From Streptomyces cyaneofuscatus (GTDB lineage: Bacteria; Actinomycetota; Actinomycetes; Streptomycetales; Streptomycetaceae), in NCBI RefSeq assembly GCF_000718135.1, contig NZ_JOEM01000023.1, positions 62,001-126,000 of the forward strand: 64,000 nucleotides of DNA. Reading direction: 5' to 3'. The notes below the pieces were generated by a model, which was given only the letters and a program-made list of their open reading frames with translations, ran no database searches and was not told where the DNA came from. Both the position numbers and the translations under genes were made by a program. Shown here piece by piece: positions 1 through 8,574 of the stretch; within the stretch, counting starts at the first letter, position 1; every line of letters starts with the position of its first letter.

Positions 1-594
1 CACCCTACAACGAGTCGCATGTCAGGGCAGCTCTCTCCAGGGTTTCAGGACTCACGCTGACCTCTTGCCGACGTTCCTGACGCTTCGCCAGGTGGTGCCG
101 AGAGGGCCCGCCCCCGCTGCCGAGCCCCACCGCGACGACTGTGCAAGCCTACGCAGATCTCCCCTGCGGTCATCCGTGACCACTGTCACCCTCACAACGG
201 TTGCATGCCTCCAAAACTCCTGGCAGGACAGTGCAGGCATACGGGAGCTCGATGCGGCACGGTCATCAGCAGCGGATCGCGGGCAGCCAAGCCGCCGATT
301 CCCACGACCATGGATACGGCCCACCCGACGGCTCTTCGGAGCAGCGCGGAGCGGGCGTCATGAACCACCGAGATCCGGCTGGAACCGAACGCGACTCGAT
401 GCGGCGACCAGCCTGAAGGAGCCGCCCAGCGCCGGAGCCCCATATCTGCGAGGTTCCCGATGATTCCGTGCTGCCGGGCAGCGGTCGGATCGTGAGTCAA
501 GCCGGGCAGCGCCGGGAGCCCACAGCAGCCGTCCGAAGGGAACGGCAAGGACCTGGACGTTACGCACGGCGCGACTCTCCCACTGACTCAGGCC
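1..594. other. No confident gene at the left edge
   Basis: Open frames exist on both strands, but none combines a ribosome-binding site, a recognisable motif and the codon bias of the later genes. Base composition is less extreme than in the rest of the window. It looks like intergenic or decayed sequence. A gene entering from the left edge cannot be excluded. Confidence 0.4.
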
Positions 595-753
595 ATGATC
601 CACAGAAGACGGCCTTCCCGGCGCCAGCGGCCCCGTGAAGGTGCCCTACTGAGGGCGCTGGAGACACTTTCTGCAGTCCAGCAGGCTGCTGAGCGGTCCC
701 ACGTGAAGATCCACGCACTCGTCGAACAGGCGATGGCCACCCTCAAGACCTGA
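595..753 (+). CDS. Possible 52-residue small protein or C-terminal remnant
   Basis: ATG at 595, TGA at 751-753. The frame stays open upstream to a stop at 493-495 without another start codon, so this could be the tail of a decayed longer gene. The N-terminus is Arg-rich; the C-terminal two thirds is a smooth amphipathic helix pattern (ALLRALETLSAVQQAAER, then HALVEQAMATLK) that looks protein-like, not random. I do not recognise a family. There is no clear Shine-Dalgarno sequence. The 213 bases that follow, up to 966, hold nothing I can identify. Confidence 0.3.
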   Translation: MIHRRRPSRRQRPREGALLRALETLSAVQQAAERSHVKIHALVEQAMATLKT

Positions 754-966
754 CGACTCCCCCAGAAACTGTGATGCTCCACCACTCACATCCACCTCTC
801 TCGTTGCAGGCTTTCCTAACCCTCCGTCAGGCCGACTCGGAGGCAGGGTGAAAGTGCCTCGCTGTCCCACCATGTCGCACAATCGCGAACTGGCAACCAC
901 TGCTCATCCGGCCCTGGTTCGCTCTGTCTTAGGCAATTTCCCGCCAGACAGATGGGATGGATCACG

Positions 967-1188
967 ATGGAGTCATCGAACGCTCGCGGTCGAAACGCTG
1001 CTGGAACAAGGGGCGGCGGGCACGTCCATGCACCCGGCAACCAGGCAGACCGGACTCCCGCTTCGGATCCCACTCAGCCAGATGCTGGTAGGAACCTTGC
1101 ACACCATCACGTAGTTGCTGCGTACCTCACGGCCGTTGCCGCGGTCGTCACCGCGGCCGGAACGATACTGACCCTGCTGATTCGATGA
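967..1188 (+). CDS. Possible small single-pass membrane protein
   Basis: A 73-residue frame from ATG 967 to TGA 1186-1188. The N-terminal 45 residues are polar and rich in Gly, His, Asn and Pro; the last 23 residues (AAYLTAVAAVVTAAGTILTL plus three more) form one convincing membrane helix ending in Arg. This fits a tail-anchored small protein. It lies just upstream of the 565-residue gene, on the same strand with a gap of about 60 bp, so the two may be co-transcribed. The Shine-Dalgarno sequence is weak and no family is recognised. It could be spurious, but a C-terminal helix this clean is unusual for a chance frame in GC-rich DNA. Confidence 0.4.
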   Translation: MESSNARGRNAAGTRGGGHVHAPGNQADRTPASDPTQPDAGRNLAHHHVVAAYLTAVAAVVTAAGTILTLLIR

Positions 1189-1248
1189 CGGACAGCAAGG
1201 CGTTCGGAGAAACGTCCACACGGAAGCCTGGTGAGCCCGGAGGCACGC

Positions 1249-2946
1249 GTGACCGACCCCGAGGTGATTGCGCTGGCGGCTACTGACGTCAGGGCAATTC
1301 GAGAATGGCTCCTGCTGGACTTGCGCTGTGTACGCGCTTTGAACGGCGCCGAAGCCATCGGCTTGACCGAGGTACCCAAGCCCGAACTGGCACGGAAGGT
1401 GTTCGGCTCGGCTGAGCCGCCCGCCGTGCGAGCACTCCTCGCGCACCTGCTGGTGAGTGAGAGAGCCGCTGCCGGCGTCACCGCTTCGGACGCCGCGCTC
1501 TGGATCGATGCAGCCGGACTACGTGGCGAGCGAACGGACGTGCGGAGTCTCGCGCGAGAGATGGGGCTGTCGGCGCGCCAAGTTCATCGTCGGATCCTCG
1601 ACGTCGACGCATCAATGGCGCGGCTGATCATGAGTTCCGATGTGGCATCGGCTGTCGAGGGAACACCTGCACCTGACCGACTCGATACGCAAGAACTCTG
1701 GGAAGCCGTACGGGCCGAGTGCCTGATGTCGCGGGATCCGGACCGGGCAGCGGACGCCCTACTGGCCCTGGCACGAAATCGTTCAGGCAGCCGTGGCACC
1801 CCATCGTCCCGGAGAGATGACGACGCTCCCGTGTATCGAGCGGGGAACAAGGATACGCGCTATAGAGATGCGGGACGTGCCGTCAACTGGCTGGCGACGA
1901 CCGCGCATCGACCACCGCTCGCGCCATTACGGGACCTGGCGGAGCTGACCGGCAATCTCGTGACCGCCGAGGCCGTCGAACTCGCTGATGACCCGCACGA
2001 GTCACTCGACCAGCTGGAGAGGTCAATCGACAGCAATCAGCGTGAGGTACTGCCACTCCTGCTCCACCATGCAGGACATTTGATTCCGGACGTTGCCGCG
2101 GCCGGAGTGGACACCCGATTGCGCTTTCTCGGTCTCGCCTACTTCGCCACGTTCGAACCGCAGAATATCCACGCTCTGCGCTTCGCCCGAGCGCGGCAGG
2201 ACGAAGCACTTCGATACAGCCCCAGGGGAGTCCAGGATTGGAGCGTCTTCAAGGGCATGGCCGGCCGTGCCTTCATGCTGGGTGCGCTCGGCCACCATGG
2301 CGCCGCCGTGCAGGGCTACCTCGCCGCCGCCCTCCACCTGGAGCATCATCGTCCGCATGAGGCAACGTACCTTCCTGATCTCAGCGACGCGTACGGACGG
2401 ATCGCCCATCACGAGGCGCTGCGCGGTGGAAACAGGGAACGTGCCCATCGAGCCGTCGCCCGAATGGAACGCATCGCCGCGACTCAGGAGGATCCGGAGA
2501 TCCACTTCACGCTTGCACGCGCCCAACTGGAGGTCGAACTGGGGTTCAGTGTCCGCCGTTCTGATGTGACCCTGGATCCCTCTCAGCCCGAGGTTCTCCG
2601 CCGCATCGACAGGGCGCTCGAGCGGTTCATCGATCTGTCGCTCCAGATCGGCAAAGCCAACCGAGAACTGGTGGCCTGCGACTTGGCCGCCCTGTACGCG
2701 ACAGCCTCGAGGGACTGCGGGATGCTCGACGACGCGGTACGGCGTTTCCAACAGATTGTTGCCCAGCACGGCGGATACGCCAATCAGGCCCGCCAAATGA
2801 ACGCGCGGCTCCGGACCGCGACCGCCTTGGGGCAGACCTTCTCGACTGTTCCGGAGGTGACGAGCCGATTCGATCCTCTGAGCGCAACCTCCGACGTCAT
2901 TCCCAGGCGTCCGAGTGGCCTCCTCATCGAGCCGACTGTGAGGTGA
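1249..2946 (+). CDS. Hypothetical protein with HTH-like segment and TPR-like C-terminal half
   Basis: A 565-residue soluble protein of unknown function. I prefer GTG 1249 because GGAGG at 1239-1243 lies five bases upstream; GTG 1231, which adds six residues, is possible. Around residues 95-125 is a helix-turn-helix-like stretch (VRSLAREMGLSARQVHRRIL). The half beyond about residue 270 is alpha-helical with paired Ala-rich helices resembling tetratricopeptide repeats (GALGHHGAAVQGYLAAALHL; LVACDLAALYATASRDCGML). That combination would suit a regulator or scaffold using TPRs for protein contact. No catalytic motif, signal peptide or membrane segment is visible. Codon use is typical of the host, so it is likely expressed. 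Function unassigned. Confidence 0.75.
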   Translation: MTDPEVIALAATDVRAIREWLLLDLRCVRALNGAEAIGLTEVPKPELARKVFGSAEPPAVRALLAHLLVSERAAAGVTASDAALWIDAAGLRGERTDVRSLAREMGLSARQVHRRILDVDASMARLIMSSDVASAVEGTPAPDRLDTQELWEAVRAECLMSRDPDRAADALLALARNRSGSRGTPSSRRDDDAPVYRAGNKDTRYRDAGRAVNWLATTAHRPPLAPLRDLAELTGNLVTAEAVELADDPHESLDQLERSIDSNQREVLPLLLHHAGHLIPDVAAAGVDTRLRFLGLAYFATFEPQNIHALRFARARQDEALRYSPRGVQDWSVFKGMAGRAFMLGALGHHGAAVQGYLAAALHLEHHRPHEATYLPDLSDAYGRIAHHEALRGGNRERAHRAVARMERIAATQEDPEIHFTLARAQLEVELGFSVRRSDVTLDPSQPEVLRRIDRALERFIDLSLQIGKANRELVACDLAALYATASRDCGMLDDAVRRFQQIVAQHGGYANQARQMNARLRTATALGQTFSTVPEVTSRFDPLSATSDVIPRRPSGLLIEPTVR

Positions 2947-2979
2947 CGTACTGCGCTCGATGGTGGTGCTCTTACGGCC

Positions 2980-3249
2980 GCTCGCATCGAACGGCTCCTC
3001 ACATCGGGGCAGTTCGCTCTCGACAACGGGACCTGGGACTTCGACAACAACGTATGGATCGTCCGGGACGACCACGAGGCCGTCGTCATCGACCCCGCCC
3101 ACGATGCGCAGGCCATCGTCGACGTCGTCGGCGCCCCCAGGCTCACCGCGATCGTCTGCACCCACGCCCACAACGGGCCTGGCCGCCGCGAGGGCACGTC
3201 ACCCGTCCGCCCGGAGCGCGACGTGCCGTCCCTGGGGCCACCTGCGTAA
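2980..3249 (+). pseudogene. Decayed metallo-beta-lactamase-fold hydrolase fragment
   Basis: In this frame the DNA reads RIERLLTSGQFALDNGTWDF then NNVWIVRDDHEAVVIDPAHD and ends the recognisable part with TAIVCTHAHN. This matches the N-terminal strands and the start of the HxHxDH zinc motif of MBL-fold hydrolases, in particular those found next to mycothiol-dependent formaldehyde dehydrogenase. The HAHN is followed by unrelated sequence and a stop at 3247-3249 instead of the rest of the fold (about 200 residues expected in total). No in-frame ATG or GTG precedes the fragment. Both ends are therefore lost and it is very probably non-functional. Confidence 0.6.
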
Positions 3250-3549
3250 CGCGGTGACAGACATGCCTCCTGCCAGAGCCGAATGAGCGGCAGCCGATCC
3301 GGGCACCTCGCAGCGCCTCTGTGCCTCGGGGTGAGTGGCGGCATCTGCTGGCGAACTCCGGCCGGGCCGAATCGCGGATTCTGCGGATCCTCTCCTCTTG
3401 ACGGCCCGGACACCGGGCTCCCGTCCGCTACTCCTCCGAGGTAGACACCGTGATCGCTCACCTGCAGCGCGCCAGCGACACCGCGGAGCTGCTCAGCCGG
3501 GCAGCGCCTCCCGCTTGCAGCAGATGGTCGCCACGAGCAGGGTGAGGTC
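3250..3549. other. Degenerate spacer, no confident gene
   Basis: About 300 bp between the MBL remnant and the SRPBCC gene. A short stretch near 3435-3490 reads in one frame as EVDTVIAHLQRASDTAELL, which looks like the relic of a helical coding region, but it has no start and soon degenerates. Together with the MBL fragment this suggests a deletion scar. Confidence 0.4.
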
Positions 3550-3954
3550 GTGAGAACAACGGTACGCGCCGTGGGCCCGGCGAGCGCGGAGACGGTCTGG
3601 CAGCGGTACGTACGGACGGCCTGCTGGCCGACCTGGGCTCCGCAGATCCGGGCCGTGGAGGCGGAGGCGGAACTGCGGGCCGGGATGCGTGGTCGGGTGG
3701 TGCCCGTCGTCGGGCCAAGGGTCGACTTCGTCGTCGAGGCTGTCGACCATGAGGCGCGCACCTGGTGCTGGCGGGTTCGGGTGGGGCCGGTGCGGATGCG
3801 GCTGTGGCATGCCGTACGGGATCGCGCGCCGTTCGGAGCGGAGACCGAGCTGCGTCTCGAGGGACCGGCGGCGGTTGTCGTGGTGTACGCGCCCGTGGCT
3901 CGGCTCGCCCTGCGTCGACTGGTGTCCCGGGGACGCGTCGAGCGAGCCCGCTGA
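3550..3954 (+). CDS. SRPBCC-family (polyketide cyclase/START-like) protein
   Basis: A 134-residue protein starting at GTG 3550. The layout is that of a small SRPBCC ligand-binding fold: an N-terminal strand, a helix containing WQRYVRTACWPTWAPQI, then alternating strands (MRGRVVPVVGPRVDFVVEAV, WCWRVRVGPVRMRLWHAV) and a long C-terminal helix beginning VVVYAPVARLALRRLV. The P-T-W-A-P around residues 26-30 is the usual 'W..W....P' turn of this family. Members bind hydrophobic small molecules or act as cyclases; no specific substrate can be assigned. It is followed at 60 bp by the DUF3253 gene, which appears to have its own leaderless promoter. Confidence 0.75.
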   Translation: MRTTVRAVGPASAETVWQRYVRTACWPTWAPQIRAVEAEAELRAGMRGRVVPVVGPRVDFVVEAVDHEARTWCWRVRVGPVRMRLWHAVRDRAPFGAETELRLEGPAAVVVVYAPVARLALRRLVSRGRVERAR

Positions 3955-4001
3955 CCGGGTCAGTGCACTGCGTTCCCCGCGCGGCGTTCCGGGACCGATG
4001 G

Positions 4002-4007
4002 GACACT
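4002..4007 (+). promoter_or_regulatory. Putative -10 box for leaderless DUF3253 transcript
   Basis: GACACT sits six bases before ATG 4014 and no Shine-Dalgarno sequence precedes that ATG. The spacing places transcription initiation at or next to the start codon. The -35 element is not obvious. Confidence 0.35.
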
Positions 4008-4013
4008 CGCCGC

Positions 4014-4286
4014 ATGACCGGAACCGGGCAGCAGCAGGACCAGCGGCTCGAACAGGCCATCCTGGAGTTGCTCGACGGGCGCGCGCCCACCGCGACCATC
4101 TGCCCTTCCGACGCCGCTCGTGCGGTCTACGACGGGGACGACGACGGCTGGCGTGCGCTCATGGAGCCGGTCCGCCGGGCGGCGCGGCGGCTGGTGGCGG
4201 CCGGGGAGGTGGAGATCACCCAGGGTGGCCGGCCCGTCGATCCGGACGGGGCGCACGGGCCGATCCGCATTCGGCGCCTGCGCTGA
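4014..4286 (+). CDS. DUF3253 domain protein
   Basis: A 90-residue protein covering one DUF3253 domain. Diagnostic features are the central TICPSDAARAV segment, WRALMEPVRRAARRLVAAGE and the C-terminal GPIRIRRLR. This is a winged-helix-like fold with the final beta hairpin rich in Arg, so nucleic-acid binding is plausible but unproven. ATG 4014 was chosen over longer upstream frames because the family begins here and a -10-like box lies at leaderless distance. It ends 22 bp from the convergent xdhC-like gene. Confidence 0.8.
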   Translation: MTGTGQQQDQRLEQAILELLDGRAPTATICPSDAARAVYDGDDDGWRALMEPVRRAARRLVAAGEVEITQGGRPVDPDGAHGPIRIRRLR

Positions 4287-4308
4287 GGCCGGCCGGGCCG
4301 GGCAGACC

Positions 4309-5439
4309 TCAGGCCGCCGACCGCGCCAGGTCCCGGTGGATGGGCTCCGCCCCGCCGGTCAGCGGCAGGCCCGTCCCGCCGCGCCGGGCCGCCACGATCT
4401 CCGCGGCGATGGACAGGGCCGTCTCCTCAGGCGTACGGGCCCCGAGGTCCAGGCCGATGGGTGACCGCAGGCGTGTCAGCTCGTCCTCGTCCAGCCCCGC
4501 CTCGCGCAGCCTCCGCAGCCGGTCCTCGTGGGTCCGGCGCGAGCCCATCGCACCGACGAACGCGGCCGGACGCCGCAGCGCCTCCGTGAGCAGCGGCACG
4601 TCGAACCGGGCCTCGTGGGTGAGGACGCACACCACCGTGCGCCCGTCGGTCCGGGTGCCGCGCAGATAGCGGTGCGGCAGGTCGACGACGACCTCGTCCG
4701 CCTCGGGGAAGCGGGCCCGGGTGGCGAAGACGGGCCGGGCGTCGCACACCGTGACGTGGTGGCCCAGGAACTTGCCGGCCCGCACCAGGGCCGCGGCGAA
4801 GTCGACGGCCCCGAACACGATCATGCGGGGCGGCTCCACGCTGCACTCGACGAGCAGGGTGAGCCCGCCGGGGCAGTGCGAGCCGTCCTCGGAGAGGGTG
4901 ACGGTGCCCGTCCGGCCGGTGTCCAGGAGCGCCCGGGCCTCGGCCGCCGCCGTACGGTCCAGGTCGGCGGGGCCGCCGAGCCCGCCCTCGTGGGTGCCGT
5001 CGGGGCGGACCAGCAGGGCCCGCCCGAGCAGCTCCGCCGGGCCGGTCACGACCCGGGCCAGGGCCGCCGTCCCGCCGGAGGTGGCGGCGGAGAGGGCGGC
5101 CTGGAACACCGCCCGTTCCGGAGTCTCGTCACGGACCGGTGTGACCAGGATGTCCAGGACTCCGCCGCAGGTCAGGCCCACCGCGAAGGCGTCCTCGTCG
5201 CTGTAGCCGAAGCTCTCGCGGACGGACCGGCCGTCCTGGAGTGCCTGGGCGCACAGTTCGTAGACCGCGCCTTCCACGCAGCCGCCGGAGACCGAGCCGA
5301 TCGCCGTGCCCTCGCTGTCGACGGCCAGCGCGGCGCCGGGACCGCGCGGGGCGCTGCCGTCGACGGAGACGACGGTGGCGACCGCGTACTCCCTGCCCTC
5401 GGCCGTCCAGCGGTGGAGTGCGTCGGCGATGTCAAGCAT
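4309..5439 (-). CDS. XdhC/CoxI-family molybdenum cofactor insertion chaperone
   Basis: A 376-residue homologue of XdhC/PaoD. Proteins of this family bind molybdenum cofactor, promote its sulfuration and insert it into molybdenum hydroxylases. Visible features are the N-terminal XdhC/CoxI segment (VATVVSVDGSAPRGPGAALA, then GSVSGGCVEGAVY with the conserved Cys, and GLTCGGVLDIL) and a C-terminal Rossmann-like XdhC_C domain starting at about residue 210 (PRMIVFGAVDFAAALVRAGK; FVGAMGSRRTHEDRL). It is the last gene of the operon, and its start overlaps the end of the Mo-binding subunit gene by 8 bp. It very probably serves that enzyme. Confidence 0.9.
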   Translation of the reverse strand: MLDIADALHRWTAEGREYAVATVVSVDGSAPRGPGAALAVDSEGTAIGSVSGGCVEGAVYELCAQALQDGRSVRESFGYSDEDAFAVGLTCGGVLDILVTPVRDETPERAVFQAALSAATSGGTAALARVVTGPAELLGRALLVRPDGTHEGGLGGPADLDRTAAAEARALLDTGRTGTVTLSEDGSHCPGGLTLLVECSVEPPRMIVFGAVDFAAALVRAGKFLGHHVTVCDARPVFATRARFPEADEVVVDLPHRYLRGTRTDGRTVVCVLTHEARFDVPLLTEALRRPAAFVGAMGSRRTHEDRLRRLREAGLDEDELTRLRSPIGLDLGARTPEETALSIAAEIVAARRGGTGLPLTGGAEPIHRDLARSAA

Positions 5440-7585
5440 CCGCCGCTCCGTTGCGGGGCTGCGGTGCCGAGACTGCGAGGGTGCGGTCCGGGCGGATCGG
5501 GAGGTTCCGGTGCCGTACGCCGGTGGCGTGCCAGACCGCGTTGGCGACGGCCGCCGCCGCGCCCACGATGCCGATCTCCCCGACGCCCTTGATGCCGACC
5601 GGGTCGTCCGGGTCGTGGTCCTCCACCCAGTCCGCCTCGATGTCCGGGACGTCGGCGTGCGTGGCCACGTGGTAGCCGGCGAGGTCGGGAGCGTAGTGGC
5701 GGCCGGTGTTCCGGTCGCGGACCGCCTCCTCGTGCAGGGCCATGGAGATGCCCCACGTCATCCCGCCGACCAGCTGGTTGCGGGCGGTGAGCGGGTTGAC
5801 GATCCGGCCTGCCGCGAAGATGCCGAGCATCCGGCGGACCCGGACCTCGCCGGTGGCGGTGTCCACGGCGACCTCCGCGAACTGGGCGCCGAAGGCGTGC
5901 CGTTCCTTCTGGGCAAGGGCGCCGAGGGCCGCGGTGGTGTCGGAGCGCACGGTGATCCCCTCCGGCGGGATGTCCGGGGCCCCCGCGAGCCGCTCCCGGA
6001 GTTCGGCGGCGGCCGCCGTGATGGCCCAGGCCCAGGAGCGGGTGCCCATGGAACCGCCGGCGATCATCGCGGGGCCGAAGTCGCTGTCGCCGATGCGGAC
6101 GCGGACCCGTTCAGGCGTGGTCTCCAGGGCGTCGGCGGCGATCAGGGTGAGCGCGGTACGGGCGCCGGTGCCGATGTCGGCGGCGGCGATCCGTACGGTG
6201 TACGAGCCGTCCGCCTCCGCCGTGACCAGGGCCGTGGAGGGCATGGCTCCGGCACCGAAGGAGGCTGCCGCCGTCCCCGTGCCGAGCAGCCAACGGCCGT
6301 CGCGGCGGATCCCTGGGCGGGGATCGCGGTCCGCCCAGCCGAACCTGCGGGCACCCTCGCGGAGGCAGGCGGCCAGGTTGTGGGTGCTGAAGGGGAGGCC
6401 GGAGACGGGGCCCACCTCGGGCTCGTTGCGCAGGCGGAGCTCGACCGGGTCGAGACCGGCGCGTTCGGCGAGTTCGTCGAGGGCCGACTCGATCGCGAAC
6501 GACCCCGGTGCCTCCCCCGGCGCCCGCATCCAGGTCGGGGACGGCACGTCGAGCCGTACGACGTGGTTGGCCGTGCGGTGCGCGTCGGCGTCGTACATGA
6601 CCCGGGCGACGCCCGCGCTCGGCTCCACGAACTCGTACACGGTCGAGGTCTGGTTGAGCGAGCGGTGCTCCAGGGCGCGGAGCCTGCCGTCGGGATCCGC
6701 GCCGAGCCTGACCCGCTGGGTGGTGGGGCTGCGGTAGCCGGCCAGCGAGAACGTCTGACGCCTCGTCAAGACCACACGTACAGGCCGCTGCAAGGCGGTG
6801 GCGGCCATCACGGCGGACACCTGGTGGGCGCGCAGGCCCTTGCTGCCGAAGCCACCGCCGATGTGTTCGGAGCGCACCCGCACCGAGGACGCGTCGAGGG
6901 AGAACAGCTGGGCCAGCTCGGACTGGACCCAGCCGGCGCCCTGGTTGGAGTCGACGACCTCCAGCCGGCCGCCGTCCCACATCGCGGTCGCCGCGTGCGG
7001 CTCCATCATGCTGTGCTGTTCCTCGGGAGTGGTGTACTCCTCGTCCAGCACGACGGCGGAGGCGGCGAGTTGGGCTTCCAGGTCGCCCTTCTCCGTCTCG
7101 GCGGGCATGTGACCCGCGGCAGCGTAGGCGGCGGGGTCGTCGGCGATCAGCGCGGTGGCGTGCGGCTCCTCGTCGTACGTCACGACCAGCGCCTCGGCCG
7201 CCTCCCGGGCCTGTTCAGGGGTCTCGGCGACGACCAGCGCGACCGGCCAGCCGGCGAACGGCACCTGGTCGTTCTGGAAGACGACGGCGGCCGGGTCCGG
7301 CGGGGTGCCGAGCATGCCCACGTAATCGGTGTGCAGGCGTGGGGCGTTGGCGTGGTGCAGCACGGTGAGGACGCCCGGCATGGAGAGGACCGGGGCCGTG
7401 TCGATCGTGACGATGCGGGCGCGGGTGGCCGTGGAGAGCACCAGCCAGCCGTGGGCCAGGTCGGCGAGGGGGATCTCGCCCGCGTAGCGCGCGGCGCCGG
7501 TGACCTTGTCGCGGCCCTCGACGCGGGTGCGGGCGGTACCGACTGCCGTGTGCCGTGCCTGGGGGCCCGGTGTGGTGGTGGTCAT
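5432..7585 (-). CDS. Molybdopterin-binding large subunit of aldehyde/xanthine oxidoreductase
   Basis: A 717-residue catalytic subunit of the xanthine oxidase family. The N-terminal aldehyde-oxidase a/b hammerhead domain begins near residue 20 (ARTRVEGRDKVTGAARYAGE). The Mo-binding domains include GGGFGSKGLRAHQVSAVMAA and the C-terminal VGIKGVGEIGIVGAAAAVA, whose Glu is the expected catalytic base. Length and spacing fit the PaoC/YagR type. The substrate is probably an aldehyde or N-heterocycle and cannot be fixed from sequence. The start overlaps the end of the FAD subunit gene by 4 bp, so the operon is translationally coupled in the order 2Fe-2S, FAD, Mo, XdhC. Confidence 0.93.
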   Translation of the reverse strand: MTTTTPGPQARHTAVGTARTRVEGRDKVTGAARYAGEIPLADLAHGWLVLSTATRARIVTIDTAPVLSMPGVLTVLHHANAPRLHTDYVGMLGTPPDPAAVVFQNDQVPFAGWPVALVVAETPEQAREAAEALVVTYDEEPHATALIADDPAAYAAAGHMPAETEKGDLEAQLAASAVVLDEEYTTPEEQHSMMEPHAATAMWDGGRLEVVDSNQGAGWVQSELAQLFSLDASSVRVRSEHIGGGFGSKGLRAHQVSAVMAATALQRPVRVVLTRRQTFSLAGYRSPTTQRVRLGADPDGRLRALEHRSLNQTSTVYEFVEPSAGVARVMYDADAHRTANHVVRLDVPSPTWMRAPGEAPGSFAIESALDELAERAGLDPVELRLRNEPEVGPVSGLPFSTHNLAACLREGARRFGWADRDPRPGIRRDGRWLLGTGTAAASFGAGAMPSTALVTAEADGSYTVRIAAADIGTGARTALTLIAADALETTPERVRVRIGDSDFGPAMIAGGSMGTRSWAWAITAAAAELRERLAGAPDIPPEGITVRSDTTAALGALAQKERHAFGAQFAEVAVDTATGEVRVRRMLGIFAAGRIVNPLTARNQLVGGMTWGISMALHEEAVRDRNTGRHYAPDLAGYHVATHADVPDIEADWVEDHDPDDPVGIKGVGEIGIVGAAAAVANAVWHATGVRHRNLPIRPDRTLAVSAPQPRNGAADA

Positions 7586-8574
7586 CGGGCGTCCCCTTCC
7601 GCCAGTTCGGTCAGGACGGAGACCATGAGGTTGCGCATGAGGGTCACCTTGTATCCGTTGTCGGGCAGCGGCCTGGCGACGGCGAGTTCGGCGTCCGCGG
7701 CGGCGGCGAAGGTCGCGCCGGTGGCCGGTGCGCCGGTCAGGACGGCTTCGGCCGCGCGGGCGCGCCAGGGCCGGGAGGCGACGGCCCCGAGGGCGAGCCG
7801 GGCTGCGCGTAAGCGCCCGTCCTCGATGTCGAGCGCGGCGGCGACGGAGCCGATGGCGAAGGCGTACGAGGCACGCTCGCGCACCTTGCGGTAGCGGGAG
7901 TTCGCGGTGACGGGCGCCGCAGGGAGGGTGATGTGGGTGATCAACGCGCCGGGCGGGAGGGCGGTTTCGCGGTGCGGGGTGTCGCCGACGGGGAGGTAGA
8001 GGTCGGTGAGCGGCATCTCGCCCGGCCCGTCGAGGCTCTCGTACGCCACCTGGGCGTCGAACGCCGTCAGGGCCACGCCCATGTCGGAGGGGTGCACGGC
8101 CACACAGTGGTCGGAGGCGCCGAGCACCGCGTGGTTGTGGTGCTCACCGGTGACGGCCGGGCAACCACTGCCCGGGACACGCTTGTTGCAGGGCCCGCTC
8201 ACGTCGGAGAAGTAGCCGCAGCGGGTGCGCTGGAGCAGGTTGCCGCCGACGGTGGCCATGTTGCGCAGCTGCCCTGAGGCCCCGGCCAGGACGGCCTGGG
8301 TCAACGCGGGGTAGCGGCGGCGGACTTCGGGGTGGGCGGCGAGGTCGCTGTTGGTGACGGTGGCTCCGATGCGCAGACCGCCGTCCGCCGTGGACTCGAC
8401 GCGGTCCAGCGGCAGTTCGGTCACGTCGACGAGGAGGGCGGGCCGCTCGACACCGGACTTCATCAGGTCGACGAGGTTGGTGCCGCCGCCGAGGAACCGT
8501 GCGTCCGGGTCGGCCGCGAGCAGGGCGACCGCGCCGGTGACGTCGTGGGCGCGCCGGTAGTCGAACTCCTTCAC
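7582..8574 (-). CDS. FAD-binding middle subunit of molybdenum hydroxylase (PaoB/YagS-like)
   Basis: A 330-residue subunit that passes electrons between the iron-sulfur and Mo subunits. The start is GTG 8574, overlapping the stop of the 2Fe-2S gene by 4 bp (GTGA); much longer upstream readings are out-of-frame shadows of that gene. FAD-binding PCMH motifs are RFLGGGTNLVDLMK and LRNMATVGGNLLQRTRCGYF. The Cys pattern in RTRCGYF, GPCNKR and GSGCPA matches the extra 4Fe-4S insertion known in E. coli PaoB and 4-hydroxybenzoyl-CoA reductase. The C-terminal CO-dehydrogenase-type domain runs from about residue 225. This supports a PaoABC-type enzyme over a classical xanthine dehydrogenase. Confidence 0.92.
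   Translation of the reverse strand: MKEFDYRRAHDVTGAVALLAADPDARFLGGGTNLVDLMKSGVERPALLVDVTELPLDRVESTADGGLRIGATVTNSDLAAHPEVRRRYPALTQAVLAGASGQLRNMATVGGNLLQRTRCGYFSDVSGPCNKRVPGSGCPAVTGEHHNHAVLGASDHCVAVHPSDMGVALTAFDAQVAYESLDGPGEMPLTDLYLPVGDTPHRETALPPGALITHITLPAAPVTANSRYRKVRERASYAFAIGSVAAALDIEDGRLRAARLALGAVASRPWRARAAEAVLTGAPATGATFAAAADAELAVARPLPDNGYKVTLMRNLMVSVLTELAEGDAR

Noticed and set aside
2023..3171. 382-codon minus-strand frame opposite the 565-residue gene
   Set aside because: Composition is Asp/Gly/Val repeats typical of antisense frames; the plus-strand gene has a good ribosome-binding site and protein-like sequence.
5306..7894. 862-codon plus-strand frame opposite the molybdenum hydroxylase genes
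   Set aside because: Shadow of real genes; no motif, and it crosses two gene boundaries.
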